The notes under the pieces: generated by a model
The model's database searches: none
The model's input: only the letters and a program-made list of their open reading frames with translations
Told to the model about the DNA's origin: nothing
From: Dasypus novemcinctus
Lineage: Eukaryota; Chordata; Mammalia; Cingulata; Dasypodidae
Direction of reading: 5' to 3'
DNA length: 64,000 nt
NCBI RefSeq assembly: GCF_030445035.2
Contig: NC_080673.1
Location: forward strand, 202,614,216 to 202,678,215
Position numbers and translations under genes: made by a program
Shown here: piece by piece, positions 1 through 10,355 of the stretch
How the letters are laid out: each line of letters begins with the position of its first letter
Numbering within the stretch: the stretch's first letter is position 1

Positions 1-420
1 CCGGCTGCTGCCTTCTTTGTCCTGTGCCCGCCTCGCGGGCTCTCTATCACGCTTCCTGTCTCTGCCCCTTTGTCTCGCTGCCTCTCTCCATCCTGCTCAG
101 GTTCTCCGTTTCCCCCGTCCCCTCTTCCTCTTTGCCCCCCTGTTCTACTCAGTTTCTCCTGTTTCTGCGTGTCTGGCTGCCTTTTGCTTCATCTGGCCTT
201 CTGGCTCGGGGTCTCTGTGCTCTCTCGACGTCCTTCCACTACCTGACTGCTTTTTCTTTTCTCTCTCCCTCTTTCTCCATTCTCTGTGACCGTCGCACTA
301 TGATCTGCACCCTGCTCTCTCCACGTCTCTCTGCTCCTCTGCCTGTCTCCCTTCCTCTTTCTTTTTGATTCTCTCTCTACTTGTCTTTCTTGGTCTCTGT
401 TTCCCTCTGTCCCATCTCGC
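1..420. repeat. Degenerate pyrimidine-rich (TCTC/TGTCTC) tract
   Basis: Most bases are C or T, with many imperfect CTCTCT and TGTCTC runs, densest at about 250-415. It resembles a decayed microsatellite of the same type as the GAGACA tracts near 29.4 and 30.5 kb read on the other strand. It lies inside a WFS1 intron. Confidence 0.55.
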
Positions 421-1777
421 ACATGCGCAGAACTAAACAGCCCTTGCACAGCGAGGGGGGGAGCCGTGCATACCCTCTCCTGGTGTGGGGGGCAGCACTG
501 GCCTCAGGGGGGCTGTCTCCCTCGCCCGGTCCCTCGGATTCTCGGTGGGCTCTGTCCTGTTCTGGGCCGTTGGGCGTGTGCCCCTTCCCCTGCAGTGAGC
601 CAGGGCGGGAGCATGGGCGCCCGAAGTGCTCCCAGGACCCCCGAAGGCGAGACGCGGCCTCTGCCTGCCCTGGCCCCCGCGAGGACCCTGGCCCCGCCTC
701 CCCCTCCTCCAGCTTCGCCCTGGGCGTGTCAGCCGATGTGTTCCTTGCTGCTTCCTCACCTTGGGGTTAGGACCTCAAAACTGGGGGTCAGCCCAGCCCC
801 TGGTGTGACAAACGAAGAGCCCTAGGCCCCCACAGGGGCAGGGCGGGGCGAGCTCGGGGGTCGTGTGCCTGGCGTCTGCCTCTCCTTCCGCCCTGGCTGG
901 AGCCTCGTAGTGCCTTCTCCAGAGAGGCCCAGAGAGGCCTGGCGCCCCGGCCCAGCAGGGACCTCTCACCAGCCCTCGCCGCCCTCCGCGGCGGCCCCAC
1001 TGGGGGCCCCGGTCCTGCTGTCCCGCCATTGTCAAGAGCGACCCCCCACTGCTCCCCGAGGACGAGGAAAGCTCCCGTGTGAAGCCCTACGAGACGATAT
1101 CCCTCCTCCTGCTTCACGCCCTCCGTGCACCCCCACTCCTCCCCCAGCCTGTGCCAGGCCTTTGAGCCAGGGGAGGCCGGGCAGCCCCCTGTGGGCCCCG
1201 CCTGGGTGCAGACGGGATGATGAGCCAGACCAGGGCCCGGCAAGCCTCCTCCACGAAGGGCCAGGCAGAGAGTTTCGGGCTTTACAAGCCCGACAAGCCT
1301 GTCGAGGTGCCCAGCTCCCGTGCGGCAGGAAAGCAATGCAGAGAGCAGGGCACCGGTGGGCATCCTGTGGGCCAAGGAAGCGCCGTCTACCAGCACAGCC
1401 CGTGGCTGGATTTAGCCCACGAGCTGCAGCCTGCAGACCCGGTGCTAGCTGGCCTCTCTCCAGCCCTAACTCTGACGATTTAGAGAAGTGGTAAACGGAC
1501 CAAATCCTCACTATGAATTACCAGCCCCGATGGGGGAGCCCCGGCGGGGGGTGTGCGGGTGCGAATCCAGGAAGGAGGTGGCTGGGGTCAGAGCCGCAGT
1601 CGCCTCGTCTGCAGTGGGGGTGGAGGAGCAGGTGACGGGGCAGCCCCCCACGTCTAAGGAGGGGTCCGACTGGCCGGGTGGGGGGTCCAGGGAGCCCGGG
1701 GTCGCCCTGGGGGGAAGCAGGCCCCCCACGGCGTCTGGGCAGGCTACCGAGGGCCGGTCGGGGCATCTGTCCTGCAG
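1..1777 (+). other. WFS1: WFS1 intron 3, 3' part (no gene)
   Basis: This GC-rich stretch runs up to the exon 4 acceptor (tcctgcag ending at 1777). I searched it for the conserved exon 3 segment that precedes the exon 4 residues VGKHYL and did not find it, so exons 1-3 should lie outside the window. The open frames here show no recognisable protein similarity and fit chance expectation for GC-rich DNA. The first 420 bases are pyrimidine-rich and annotated separately. Confidence 0.7.
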
Positions 1778-1922
1778 GTGGGGAAGCACTACCTGCGGCT
1801 CGCCGCCGCGGCGGACGAAGAGCTCAACAACTGCACCGCTGTGGACTGGCTGGTCCTCGCCGCGAAGCAGGGCCGGCGGGAGGCCGTCAAGCTGCTCCGG
1901 CGGTGCCTGGCCGACAGGAAAG
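1778..1922 (+). CDS. WFS1: WFS1 exon 4 (wolframin, residues about 106-153)
   Basis: Wolframin is an endoplasmic-reticulum membrane glycoprotein involved in ER calcium balance and control of the unfolded protein response. This exon is 145 nt: 48 whole codons plus one base that is completed by exon 5. The peptide runs from VGKHYLRLA through [20 protein letters not shown] to CLADRK and matches the Sel1-like helical repeat part of the cytosolic N-terminal domain. The borders are a tcctgcag acceptor (AG at 1776-1777) and a gtgggt donor at 1923. Residue numbers assume the human protein of 890 residues as I remember it. The short variable stretch [10 protein letters not shown] replaces the human loop. 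Exons 1-3 are not in the window. Confidence 0.95.
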
Positions 1923-2869
1923 GTGGGTCCGCGCGCCCTCCCAGCCCTGCCCGCGGGCTGCTGCGCAGGAGACCAGCAAGTGAACAGCAAGGGCGGTAGG
2001 GCCTGCGGCCAGGGCCGCTGCGGGGGCCTTGCACTGGCCAGCCGGGCAGCGTAGCCACACCGGTGCTCGTGGGGAGCCAGAGGTTCCCCGAGGCTCTGAG
2101 GGGCACAGTCAAGTGCCTGGAACCAGAGGGCGGGCAAGGGGGCGCTGAGGCTGTGGCCTCGCGTGGACCACGGGTCCCCCACTCTATACCGTGTGCTTTC
2201 TGGCTATAGAAATACGTTTAAGGTGAAACCAGGTGAGTTTTAAAGGACACAGGAGCTCCCTCGCTCATCCCAGGGGTCCCGTAGCTGACGCTGCTCTCCT
2301 ACAGAGGCCGCCCGATGTCTGTGGCGTGGCTGGACAAGGGAGAGTGGCAGCTACTGGGGTGGGAAAGGTGCTTGCACGCCTGCTGCAGGCCGGGCCTCCT
2401 GTCTCCCCCCGAAGGGCTGCTCTCCATGTGGGGAGCACGGCCTCCCAGCTGTCCTGGGCTGCATGCCAAGGGTACCACCATGGCCACCGCAGCCCCAGGG
2501 GCCATAGTGTGGCCGCCGGTGGCCTGGGTTTGAGACCCAGCCCCGCCTTCGTGCCTGTGTGGCCTTGGGCCAGCACCTCACCCTGTGCCTTGGTGTCCTG
2601 TCTGCGGGGCGGGGACAGCAGCACCTGCTGCCGGGCTCGTCCTGAGGGTCAAAGGTGAAAGCGGAGCTCGTGGCAGGTGCTGAGATTCCTTGGCCGGGTG
2701 CCTGCCCGCCGTGGCCCTCGGCGAGGGTCCAGCCGGCTTTGCCGGCGTGGGTGCTGGCAGGGGCTCAGGCCCCCTCCTTCCCCGCCCGCCCTGCCCCGAA
2801 GGCCCTCGCGGGCAGAACCGGCCGGGCCTCAGGGGCAGGGCGGCGGCCTTCACTAGCCTTGTCCCCCAG
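1923..2869 (+). other. WFS1: WFS1 intron 4
   Basis: This 947-nt GT-AG intron has donor gtgggt and acceptor gtcccccag. Apart from a MIR relic at about 2515-2660 I see nothing functional in it. Confidence 0.85.
2515..2660 (+). repeat. MIR SINE relic
   Basis: The order 'gggtttgagacccagccc', 'gtggccttgggccagcacctcaccctgtgcc' (in parts), then 'tgtcctgtctgcggggcggggac' follows the MIR consensus (gggttcgaatcc ... tgtgaccttgggcaag ... tcatctgtaaaatgggg) in the + orientation. Confidence 0.6.
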
Positions 2870-3040
2870 GCATCACCTCGGAGAACGAGCAGGAGGTGAG
2901 GAAGCTGTCCTCGGAGACGGACCTGGAGAGGGCCGTGCGCAAGGCGGCGCTCGTCATGTACTGGAAGCTCAACCCCAAGAAGAAGAAGCAGGTGGCGGTG
3001 GCGGAGCTGCTGGAGAACGTCGGCCAGGTGGACCAGCACG
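2870..3040 (+). CDS. WFS1: WFS1 exon 5 (wolframin, residues about 154-211)
   Basis: The exon is 171 nt. Its first two bases complete a Gly codon with the last base of exon 4, and its final G is completed by exon 6 to Asp. The peptide begins [20 protein letters not shown] and contains [20 protein letters not shown], both very close to mammalian wolframin. It belongs to the cytosolic Sel1-like region and includes the lysine cluster KKKK. The acceptor is gtcccccag (AG at 2868-2869) and the donor is the somewhat weak gtgcgc at 3041. No frameshift or stop is present. Confidence 0.95.
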
Positions 3041-4606
3041 GTGCGCGCCCTGGCGCCGCCGCGCCGCGGAGGCTGGAGCGGCTGCTCAGCCCCCGCGGGC
3101 TCTGCCTGCCCTTCAGGCCCCCCCTAGACCCCCGCTACCCCAGGCCTGCCTCCTTTGGGTCCAGCGCCACTTGCTCTGCCCCGGTGTCCCTCCCCAGACG
3201 CTGCCCCTCCTACTGACATCCTAGGGCGTCCTGCTCCTCCTAAAGGGCCCAGGTGAAGGGACAGATGTGGGCAGGGGCCTGGCCCCGATACCAGGCTTGA
3301 GGGCCGCTGAGCCGGCTGCCCCCAGAGCCCCCACGCGGCCTTCCTCACCAGCTGCTTAGCCCACCCGCGCCTTCTCCCCGCCCGGCACTGGAGAAGGTGC
3401 CCCAGTGGGCATCAGCGGTGCCTCTGCAGCTCCTGACCTTTTCCACCTCAACCTGCTCAGAAAGGTGCTCTGTGCCCGCCCCACTGCGCCCTCATCTCCT
3501 TCGGGCCCACCAGGTGGTGGCTCGAGCACCTACAGACCCTCAGTGCCACGGGCAGGCCGGAGGCCACGGCAGGCCTGGTCCTGGATTTTGCTTCTGGGGC
3601 CTGCGGGAAGCAGGCTCTGCTCCTGGACACACTGCAGGCTGAGACTCTCTCCTGCGCTGGGTCTCTGGGCAGGGCCCGCAGAGCAGGCCTCGGCTTTCGG
3701 GGACTTCGGTCACGTTCCAGCTTAGGCTGGGGAGTGTGGAATGCTGGGGTGGGATGTCTGCACGGCCTGGGACCCTGGCTGCCCCACCCAAAAGGACGTG
3801 TGTGATGAGCCTGCACAAAGCCCGCGGCCCCCCGCCTCCCTCACTGGGAGCTCCAGCTTGTCTGGACCTGCTGCCCCCAGCTTCCCCATCTCAGCCCCTC
3901 TGAGCAGGTCTTGATCTGTTCTCTGTCACCCCCTGCGTGGCCCTGAACCTGCAGGGGCAGGCCTGGCACTCAGCGCCAATTCCTCAGGACCTAGCACTGG
4001 GAAGGGCTCAGCAGTTGTCTGCAGGTCTGGGGGAGAAACGGGGTGATAACGTGTCAGAAGGACAGAATGGGGGGAGCGGATGTGGCTCAAGCAGTTGAGC
4101 ACCTGCCTTCCACATGGGCAGTGCCAGGTTCAGTTTCCAGTGCTTCCTAAAGAAAACAAAACAATAAACAAAAACAATGAGCAGACAATGAGCAAGAGAA
4201 AAAAGGGAAAACCTAAATCCTGGCACAGGTCTTTCAACAGGCCCGTGTTGCGCTCCCTGCAGGGTCTGGGGCTGGAGGCCCAGGGACGAGTGGCCCTGGC
4301 TCTTTCCTGTGTGCTCCCAGTCTGTCCAGGGGGCCACTGCACCAACAGGCAGTGCAGGCTGAGCTGATTAGAGGATGGCACACCCTAATGATGGACTGGC
4401 CAGTGCCCAGTGCCAGGAGGGAGCCAGGTCTGTCCTAGCGGGTACGGGCTCAGAGATGGCCGCCCATCCAGGGCCACGGCAGGGGACCCAGGTCCCGTGG
4501 TCCCTGGAGCTTGGACGCCCCAGGAGCGTGCCGGCTGGGCATGGCGGGCTGCGGGCCATGTGGGTCAGCCCCAGCCCACCCTGATCCTCGCTTCTGTCCC
4601 CTGCAG
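3041..4606 (+). other. WFS1: WFS1 intron 5
   Basis: GT-AG intron of 1566 nt ending in tgtcccctgcag. It contains a DAS-type SINE at about 4070-4206. The remainder is GC-rich with no feature I recognise. Confidence 0.85.
4070..4206 (+). mobile_element. DAS-type tRNA-derived SINE, short form
   Basis: The head GGGGAGCGGATGTGGCTCAA, the stem-like GCAGTTGAGCACCTGCC, the B-box-like CAGGTTCAGTTTCC and an A-rich tail (about 4148-4206) are diagnostic of the armadillo DAS SINEs, which derive from a tRNA. The copy inserted in the sense orientation of WFS1. It is the clearest taxonomic marker for Xenarthra in the left part of the window. Confidence 0.85.
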
Positions 4607-4687
4607 ATGGAGGCACACAGCCAGGCCCAGTGCCCAAGTCGCTGCAGAAGCAACGGCGGATGCTGGAGCGCCTGGTCAGCAGTGAGG
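4607..4687 (+). CDS. WFS1: WFS1 exon 6 (wolframin, residues about 211-238)
   Basis: An 81-nt exon. Its first two bases (AT) complete the Asp codon begun in exon 5 and the last base starts an Ala codon finished by exon 7. The peptide is [20 protein letters not shown] followed by RLVSSE, matching the cytosolic linker of mammalian wolframin. The acceptor is cccctgcag (AG at 4605-4606) and the donor gtgagt at 4688 is near-consensus. The basic [11 protein letters not shown] segment is likely helical. Confidence 0.94.
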
Positions 4688-7680
4688 GTGAGTGCGGCGA
4701 GCGGCCCTGCGTCTGCCGCCACCCACCTCCACGCCGCCCCCAGCACCCCAGGCCCCTGCCAGGAGTGCAGAGAGCACGGGCAGGTCCCGGTCGGCTCCAT
4801 CCCGGGCTATCCAGGGTGCAGGGTTTGGGCACTGGGGGATCATCGGCTCACCAGGAGCACATGCTCTAGAAGGACAGACAAAGGACAGAGACCAGAGAGG
4901 CTTGGCGGTGCCACAGGATGGGGGTGTCGGGGGAGGGCAAGGGGCTGGTGCTGCACGATGGGGGTGCGGGGGGAGGGCAAGGAGCGGGCGCCCCGGGCAG
5001 GACGGGCGGCACCAGCAGAGGCCCAGAGTGGGCTGCAGCACGGAGCACGGGGCCTGGGGGCAGGCAGGGGGCGTGAGGGGCGTGCCGACCCTTTCGACAT
5101 CCGGGCTCTTGGGTCCTCCCTGAGCAGTTGCCCTGCCTGGTCATTGCCTCGGGGGCCTGGTCACTGCTCCCAGGCCTGGCCCCCGTCCCAGAGATGGCTG
5201 TGCTGGCGCATCAGGGTCCCCTTGGCACCAGCAGGGAGCCTGGCCTCGCCCTGGCTCTTCTGGCCCCTGGGGCAGGGCTCGGGTTTCTCTCGGGGCCTCC
5301 CTTTCCCAGCCAGCTGCTCCCATGAGACGCCCGAGGGACCCCTCGGCGCCAGGAGCTTCTGTCACAGAGGTGGGTGCCGTACGGGTAGGGTCACCCCACA
5401 CCTTCCCGCGGGGCCAAGGAAGCTTCTCTAGAGGGTCTTCTTGGAGCTTCACCGACAAGTTGCCTCACTGCGCCTACGTGCCCCTGCCCCCGCGATGGGC
5501 GCGGGGCTGCACGCACGTTTCCCTGGCTGCCTCCGCGGGGGGCGAGGAGACGTGCCACGCCGCAGCGGAGAAGCGCGTGACTCAGGGGAACGAGGAGCCG
5601 AGAGGCTTTTCAGTTTTCTTTTTAAGCCTCTTGGGTGTCGGGATCTGACGGTATTTGAAGTGGAAGGATCTCAGAGGAGGTGTGGGCGAGGTGGGTAGCT
5701 CAGCCTGAAATAGAGCTGCAGGGGCCGCGCAGGCCCGCTTGGGCCCGCTCAGCCTGCAGAGAGCTCCAGCAGGTCCAGAACCTTCCAGGGGGCCGTGGGC
5801 GCGGTGGAGGCAGGCGCCCGGGCCAGCCCGCCCTCCCGCACCGCAGCCTTCCTGCTTTCTCCCACTTCAGTAAATTGAAAACCCACACCCCTCTCTGGAC
5901 CTCACTTCCCATCTGCGGTCACCCCGTTTCCCAGCTCCCCTCTCCAGCCAAACCAGAGGGGGCGCCTGCAGCCCGCGCCTCCCGCCCTCCCAGCCCCACC
6001 CGGCTGCAGCCAGGCTTCTCTGTCCTCCCACCGGAATGGCCCTCGTCCAGGGCACCATGCCCTCCAAGGCCGGTGCTCCAGGTGCTCTGTCCCCACCTGG
6101 CTCGGCGTGGCCCCTTCCCTCCGGAGGGCCCCGCCCGCCCCCAGGGCACCCGCCAGCTGCTGCCGCCCTCAGGCCTCTGCCCCTCTGGACACGGGGGCCG
6201 TTGCGGGCCTGGCCTTGGCCCCCAAAACCTCCACGCTCGCTGCCTTGTGTGACATGTCCCTTGGTGTCAGTGCCTTCGGGGGCCCCCACGGGGTCCCGCC
6301 CAAGACTGGTCCGTCCCGCCCACGCGCCATGCCTGCACAGCCTCAGTGGGCCCCTCCCCCAGCCGCCTTCCGCCTTCCGGGGGTGCCGACACCTCCCTTC
6401 CCGCACACCCTTGTCTGCTCCGTCTGTAAGCCCCTCAGCACCTCACTCGGCGACCGCGGCAGGCGCGCCCTGATCCAGGCCCCCTGCCCTTTCCTGGGTT
6501 TCCGCCCACCTGGAGCTGGGCCCCCCGTGGCCCCCAGTAGTGTCTGCTCCTCGATCCCGGGCTCCCGGCCCTGCAGCCGCCCTCACTGCGCCAAGACCCT
6601 GGCGGGTGATTCTCCCACGGCAGCCCAGGGACCCCCTAAAACCCAGGCCAGGGCTCGCCGCGTGCGCCCCGCGGTGCTCCAGCCCCACCTGCTCCGCCCT
6701 CGCCCCTTGGGTGCTCCTTCACGCTCTTGCCTGAAGACGTGGTGCCTGCTGTTCCCGGTGCTGTGCTGCGAGCTGCCCCCAGCTTCAGGGTCCAGGGGCG
6801 CCCCCTCGCCCTGCTCTGCCTTGTCTGCTGCTCCTTGCGTGCCAGCAGCCGACACATTGGCTTTGCTGGTGCTCGCCGCCCTTCTTCCTTCCAAGCATGC
6901 CACTTCCACGCGGCGAGGCCTTGCTCCTTGCCTCCTCCCCAGCACCAGGGACAGCCCCCCCCAGGTGCTCTTGGCCAGCGTCCAGGAGAGGCAATGGCTG
7001 TGGCTCCCAGGCCTGTGGAGCGTGGCCGTGGGCGCGCTGGCTGGCAGGGCTGCTGTGGCCGTGGTCAGCCTGCACTGGCTCATTCCCCAGACCCTCCCGG
7101 GCCCTCCTTGCAAGCCAGCGGGACAAGAGCTCTGGGGCGGACACTGCCCTGGGGGGTTCTGCTCGCCTACAGCGTATCCAGCGTCTGTGTCCCCCGCCAG
7201 GCTGAGGGCCCAGCCCTGGGGCTGGACCAGGTCTGCACACAAGTTTCTTGAGCGTAGGAAGTGTCTGCACCCAGCAGCCCGCTGGGTGCATGGAGGGTGG
7301 GGGTCTGCGGCGACAGGGCTGCAGGCCACGTGGCACAGCGCCGGGAGGGGGAGGCAGAGCCGGGGCCTGCGCGGGGCAGGGGGGCTGAGACAACGGCGGG
7401 TCATGGAAGGGCTGGTGCAGAGACGGCCTCGAGGGCTGGGAGGGCTGGGCTCTGTGGAATGGGGCGGTGGGGCCGGGGCCACCCTCAGTGGGCCTTCCTG
7501 CCCCTTCCAGCCTGGTCCTTGTCTGTGTGTCCAGGGCTGGGGTGGCAGCTGCCCTGCCCCCGGGCTCGCTTAGCACCCCTTGAGCATGGCCTGCCCCCTG
7601 CCGTGCCCGGCTGTCCCACGGCGGGGTGACGGCACACGGCCTGTCTGGCTGAGACCCCGCCCTTCTCGCTTGTGCTGCAG
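4688..7680 (+). other. WFS1: WFS1 intron 6
   Basis: GT-AG intron of 2993 nt ending in cttgtgctgcag. It includes a short 41-bp-offset duplication of GATGGGGGTG...GAGGGCAAGG at about 4917-4983. Long open frames such as 6107-7573 have no recognisable homology or splice logic and are attributed to high GC content. Confidence 0.85.
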
Positions 7681-7829
7681 CCAAGAACTACATCGCGCTG
7701 GATGACTTCGTGGAGATCACCAAGAAGTACGCCCAGGGCATCATCCCCACCAACCTGTTCCTGCAGGACGACGACGACGACGACGAGCTGGCAGGGAAGA
7801 GCCCCGAGGACCTGCCGCTGCGCCTGAAG
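7681..7829 (+). CDS. WFS1: WFS1 exon 7 (wolframin, residues about 238-287)
   Basis: The exon is 149 nt: two bases completing the Ala codon from exon 6 and 49 full codons ending in AAG. The peptide [20 protein letters not shown] leads to the acidic run QDDDDDDEL and then [13 protein letters not shown]. This is the EF-hand-like, acidic cytosolic segment just before the membrane domain. Six consecutive GAC codons (7768-7785) encode the aspartates; as I remember it, the human protein has a Glu inside this run. The acceptor is gtgctgcag (AG at 7679-7680) and the donor gtgagc is at 7830. The frame is intact and joins exon 8 in phase 0. Confidence 0.95.
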
Positions 7830-8893
7830 GTGAGCGGGCTGGGGGCGGAGAAGCCCCGGTGCTGCCCGGGCACTCAGGAGCTTCTGGAACTGCGGCCCCC
7901 CGCTCGGCGCCTCCGAGTTAGAGACGTCTGTACTTAACTCTGCGGAGAACGCCAGGATTTCCAGGGGCCTGCAGCCGACACAGCCGGGCCTGCTGGGAGC
8001 CTGTGCCAAGTGCACCGGGCCTCTGGGGTGTCACCACAAGGCCCACAGCCCTTGGCCATCCCAGAAGTCCTGGGGTCACGTGTTGTTTTCTCTAAGACTG
8101 TACATGGCCGTCAGGTCCACAGTGGATTAGAACCCAGTGGGTCGGGGTCAGAAGGCGAGAGAAGGCTGAAAGGTCTCCAAGGGTCAAGGGTAGCTGAGGA
8201 GCCGTGGGCAGCTGGGAGTGCCAGGGGGGTCAGAGCAGCTCGTGCTGCCGCCCCATCCCCGCCGCTCACTATCCAGGGCGGAGGCAGGCCAACAGGCGCC
8301 GGGAGGGGCTGCGGCCCGGTGTGGGCAGGGGTGACCACGTCCAGGAGCCGATGGCACCAGGCACGAGTGTGGAGCCCGGGGGGACCCCAGAGCTGGGCAC
8401 ACCCCGGGGCGATGGGTTAGCCGCCTCCAGCTTCCCACCCAGCCCGGGTCGTGGGCCCAGGGCCAGAGGCTCCGAGCCAGGCGTGGGCCTTAGAGGTCAG
8501 GGTCAGGAGCGAGGCGAGGGGCCGGCCGCGAGCTCGCACAGGTGGCGGCCGTCAGCGCTTCCTAAGGCGCGAGGCGGGGGCAGAGCCTGGCGTGGTCCGG
8601 GCAGGGGGCCGGCGCTCCCAGTGCCCCTGAGGGCCCAGGTGAGGGTGACTGCAGAGGCGTAAAAGAACCCGAGAGGCCTCTGGAAGGGAGAGGTTTACGC
8701 TTTCCTGTCAAGGAGGCAGCAAGGCCTTGCCTCTTGTGGTGGTGTCTGAAACTGTCACAAGTATCTTGAGTCCTGTACAAAAGGACTTTACAATGTCCTT
8801 TTCAATGTCCTCTACAATGACCCGGGCAGGCGTCTCCCCAAACCCAGAGCTGTCCTGGCTTCTAATAGCTGCTTGGAGAGCAGAGGCGGGGCT

Positions 8894-9094
8894 GCGCTCT
8901 GGGGGGCCGCATCTGGGGGGCCGCTCTCTGGGGTCTGCACTCTGGGGTCCGCACTCAGGGGGCCGTGCTCTGTGTTCCGCACTCAGGGGGCCGTGCTCTG
9001 TGTTCCGCGCTCTGGGGGGCCATGCTCTGCGGTCTGCGCTCTGGGGGGCTGTGCCCTGGGGGGGCGTGCTCTGGGGTCCACGCTCTGGGGGCTT
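8894..9094. repeat. G-rich degenerate minisatellite
   Basis: Imperfect repeats of GCTCTG...CCGCACTCAGGGGGCCGT. Two adjacent copies at about 8968 and 8996 share a 28-bp unit, and shorter 14-bp variants flank them. Runs of five to seven Gs recur on this strand, so G-quadruplex formation is possible. It is intronic in WFS1. Confidence 0.75.
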
Positions 9095-10071
9095 GGCACA
9101 CCCAAGCGCGGCAGGACAGGTGCTCTCTTGGCACTAATGGTGCTCCCCAGAGCACGTTCCAGGCGTCCTCGCAGTGCTCTCCAGGCACTGCTCCAGTGAC
9201 TTTCTTGAAGTAAGCACTAATGAGATTTCAAAATCCTTATTTTTTCCCACATTAAGTTAAAGGCCAACACAGCATATGGGAAACCTCCGGTTTGAATCAG
9301 GTTTAGGCTTGTTTGTCTCCGGTTGGCTGAAGGCCGGCCGTGTGTCCAGCTGCACGGGTTGTGAATGTTCCCTTCTCCTGGTTGCTTGTGTCAGCAGGGA
9401 AAAACGGCCGATAGCCCCATACCTGAACAGAACACTCCTCCCTGCCCCTTCAGTAGAACGGGTTCCCTACTCCCATTTTTTATTTCACTTTTTTCTGCTC
9501 AAAGAGTTTAATTTGTTTCACATTTCCGAAAGAAAAGGAGATGAAACTCTTTAGTCCCACAATTCTTGGGGTCCCCAAGAGGTGGGACCTGGGTGGAGCT
9601 GGTGGGAAGCAGTCTGGGACTTTACGAAAGAGGATGCTCCCCTGGTCAGAGTGGCCCAGGTGTGGAGCAGGCCCCACTACTCTGTGCAGCAGAGGCCAGG
9701 CACCATGTTCTAGAAGCTTCTAAATGCCCTCTCCGCCATGTGATTGTGTGGGCCCTTGGATTTCTTTTTAAAGTGCATATGAGTGGGTTTGAGCGTAAGG
9801 CAGGACTTGGGATGAACTTTAATGAGTGAGCTCCTCTGGTGCGCAAGGCCGGCCCCTCCAGCTGTGCCGTGTTGACTAAACAGGGTGGGGTGGCCTTGAG
9901 AGGCAGCAGGACGAGCCCACTGAGCGCTTAGCCCGGCCTGCCAGGAGCAAGGCCAGCTCCACAGAGGCGAACGGGGCAGGCCGCAGCCACAGGCCCCAGC
10001 TCCTCCGGGGGCTCCGAGCCGGCGGGGCTGGCTTCCTCCAGAGCAACCCCCCCCCCGGGTCCCTGGAGGCA

Positions 10072-10355
10072 GCTCCCTGTCTGAGTGCTCGCCTGCTCCC
10101 TGTCTGAGTGCTCGCCTGCTCGCTGTCTGAGTGCTCGCCTGCTCCCTGTCTGAGTGCTCGCCTGCTCGCTGTCTGAGTGCTCGCCTGCTCGCTGTCTGAG
10201 TGCTCGCCTGCTCCCTGTCTGAGTGCTTGCCTGCTCCCTGTCTGAGTGCTCGCCTGCTCGCTGTCTGAGTGCTCGCCTGCTCGCTGTCTGAGTGTCGCCT
10301 GCTCCCTGTCTGAGTGCTCGCCTGCTCCCTGTCTGAGTGCTCGCCTGCTCCCTGG
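10072..10355. repeat. 23-bp minisatellite, about 12 copies
   Basis: The unit GCTC(C/G)CTGTCTGAGTGCTCGCCT, 23 bp long, repeats head to tail about 12 times. Variation is limited to C/G at the fifth base, one T (about 10227) and one unit missing a single base (about 10295). Because 23 is not a multiple of three and the unit lacks stops on the minus strand, it produces long artefactual open frames there. It is intronic in WFS1. Confidence 0.95.

Noticed and set aside
1..1777. Search for WFS1 exon 3 or 2
   Set aside because: No frame contains the conserved residues that precede VGKHYL in wolframin, and no suitable donor in phase was seen. The exons lie upstream of the window.
6107..7573. Plus-strand open frame of 488 codons in WFS1 intron 6
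   Set aside because: It is Pro/Ala/Arg/Ser-rich with no domain, no supporting splice sites and the composition of GC-rich intron.
10072..10355. Possible CRISPR-like array
   Set aside because: The units are contiguous 23-bp repeats with no unique spacers, in a mammalian intron.
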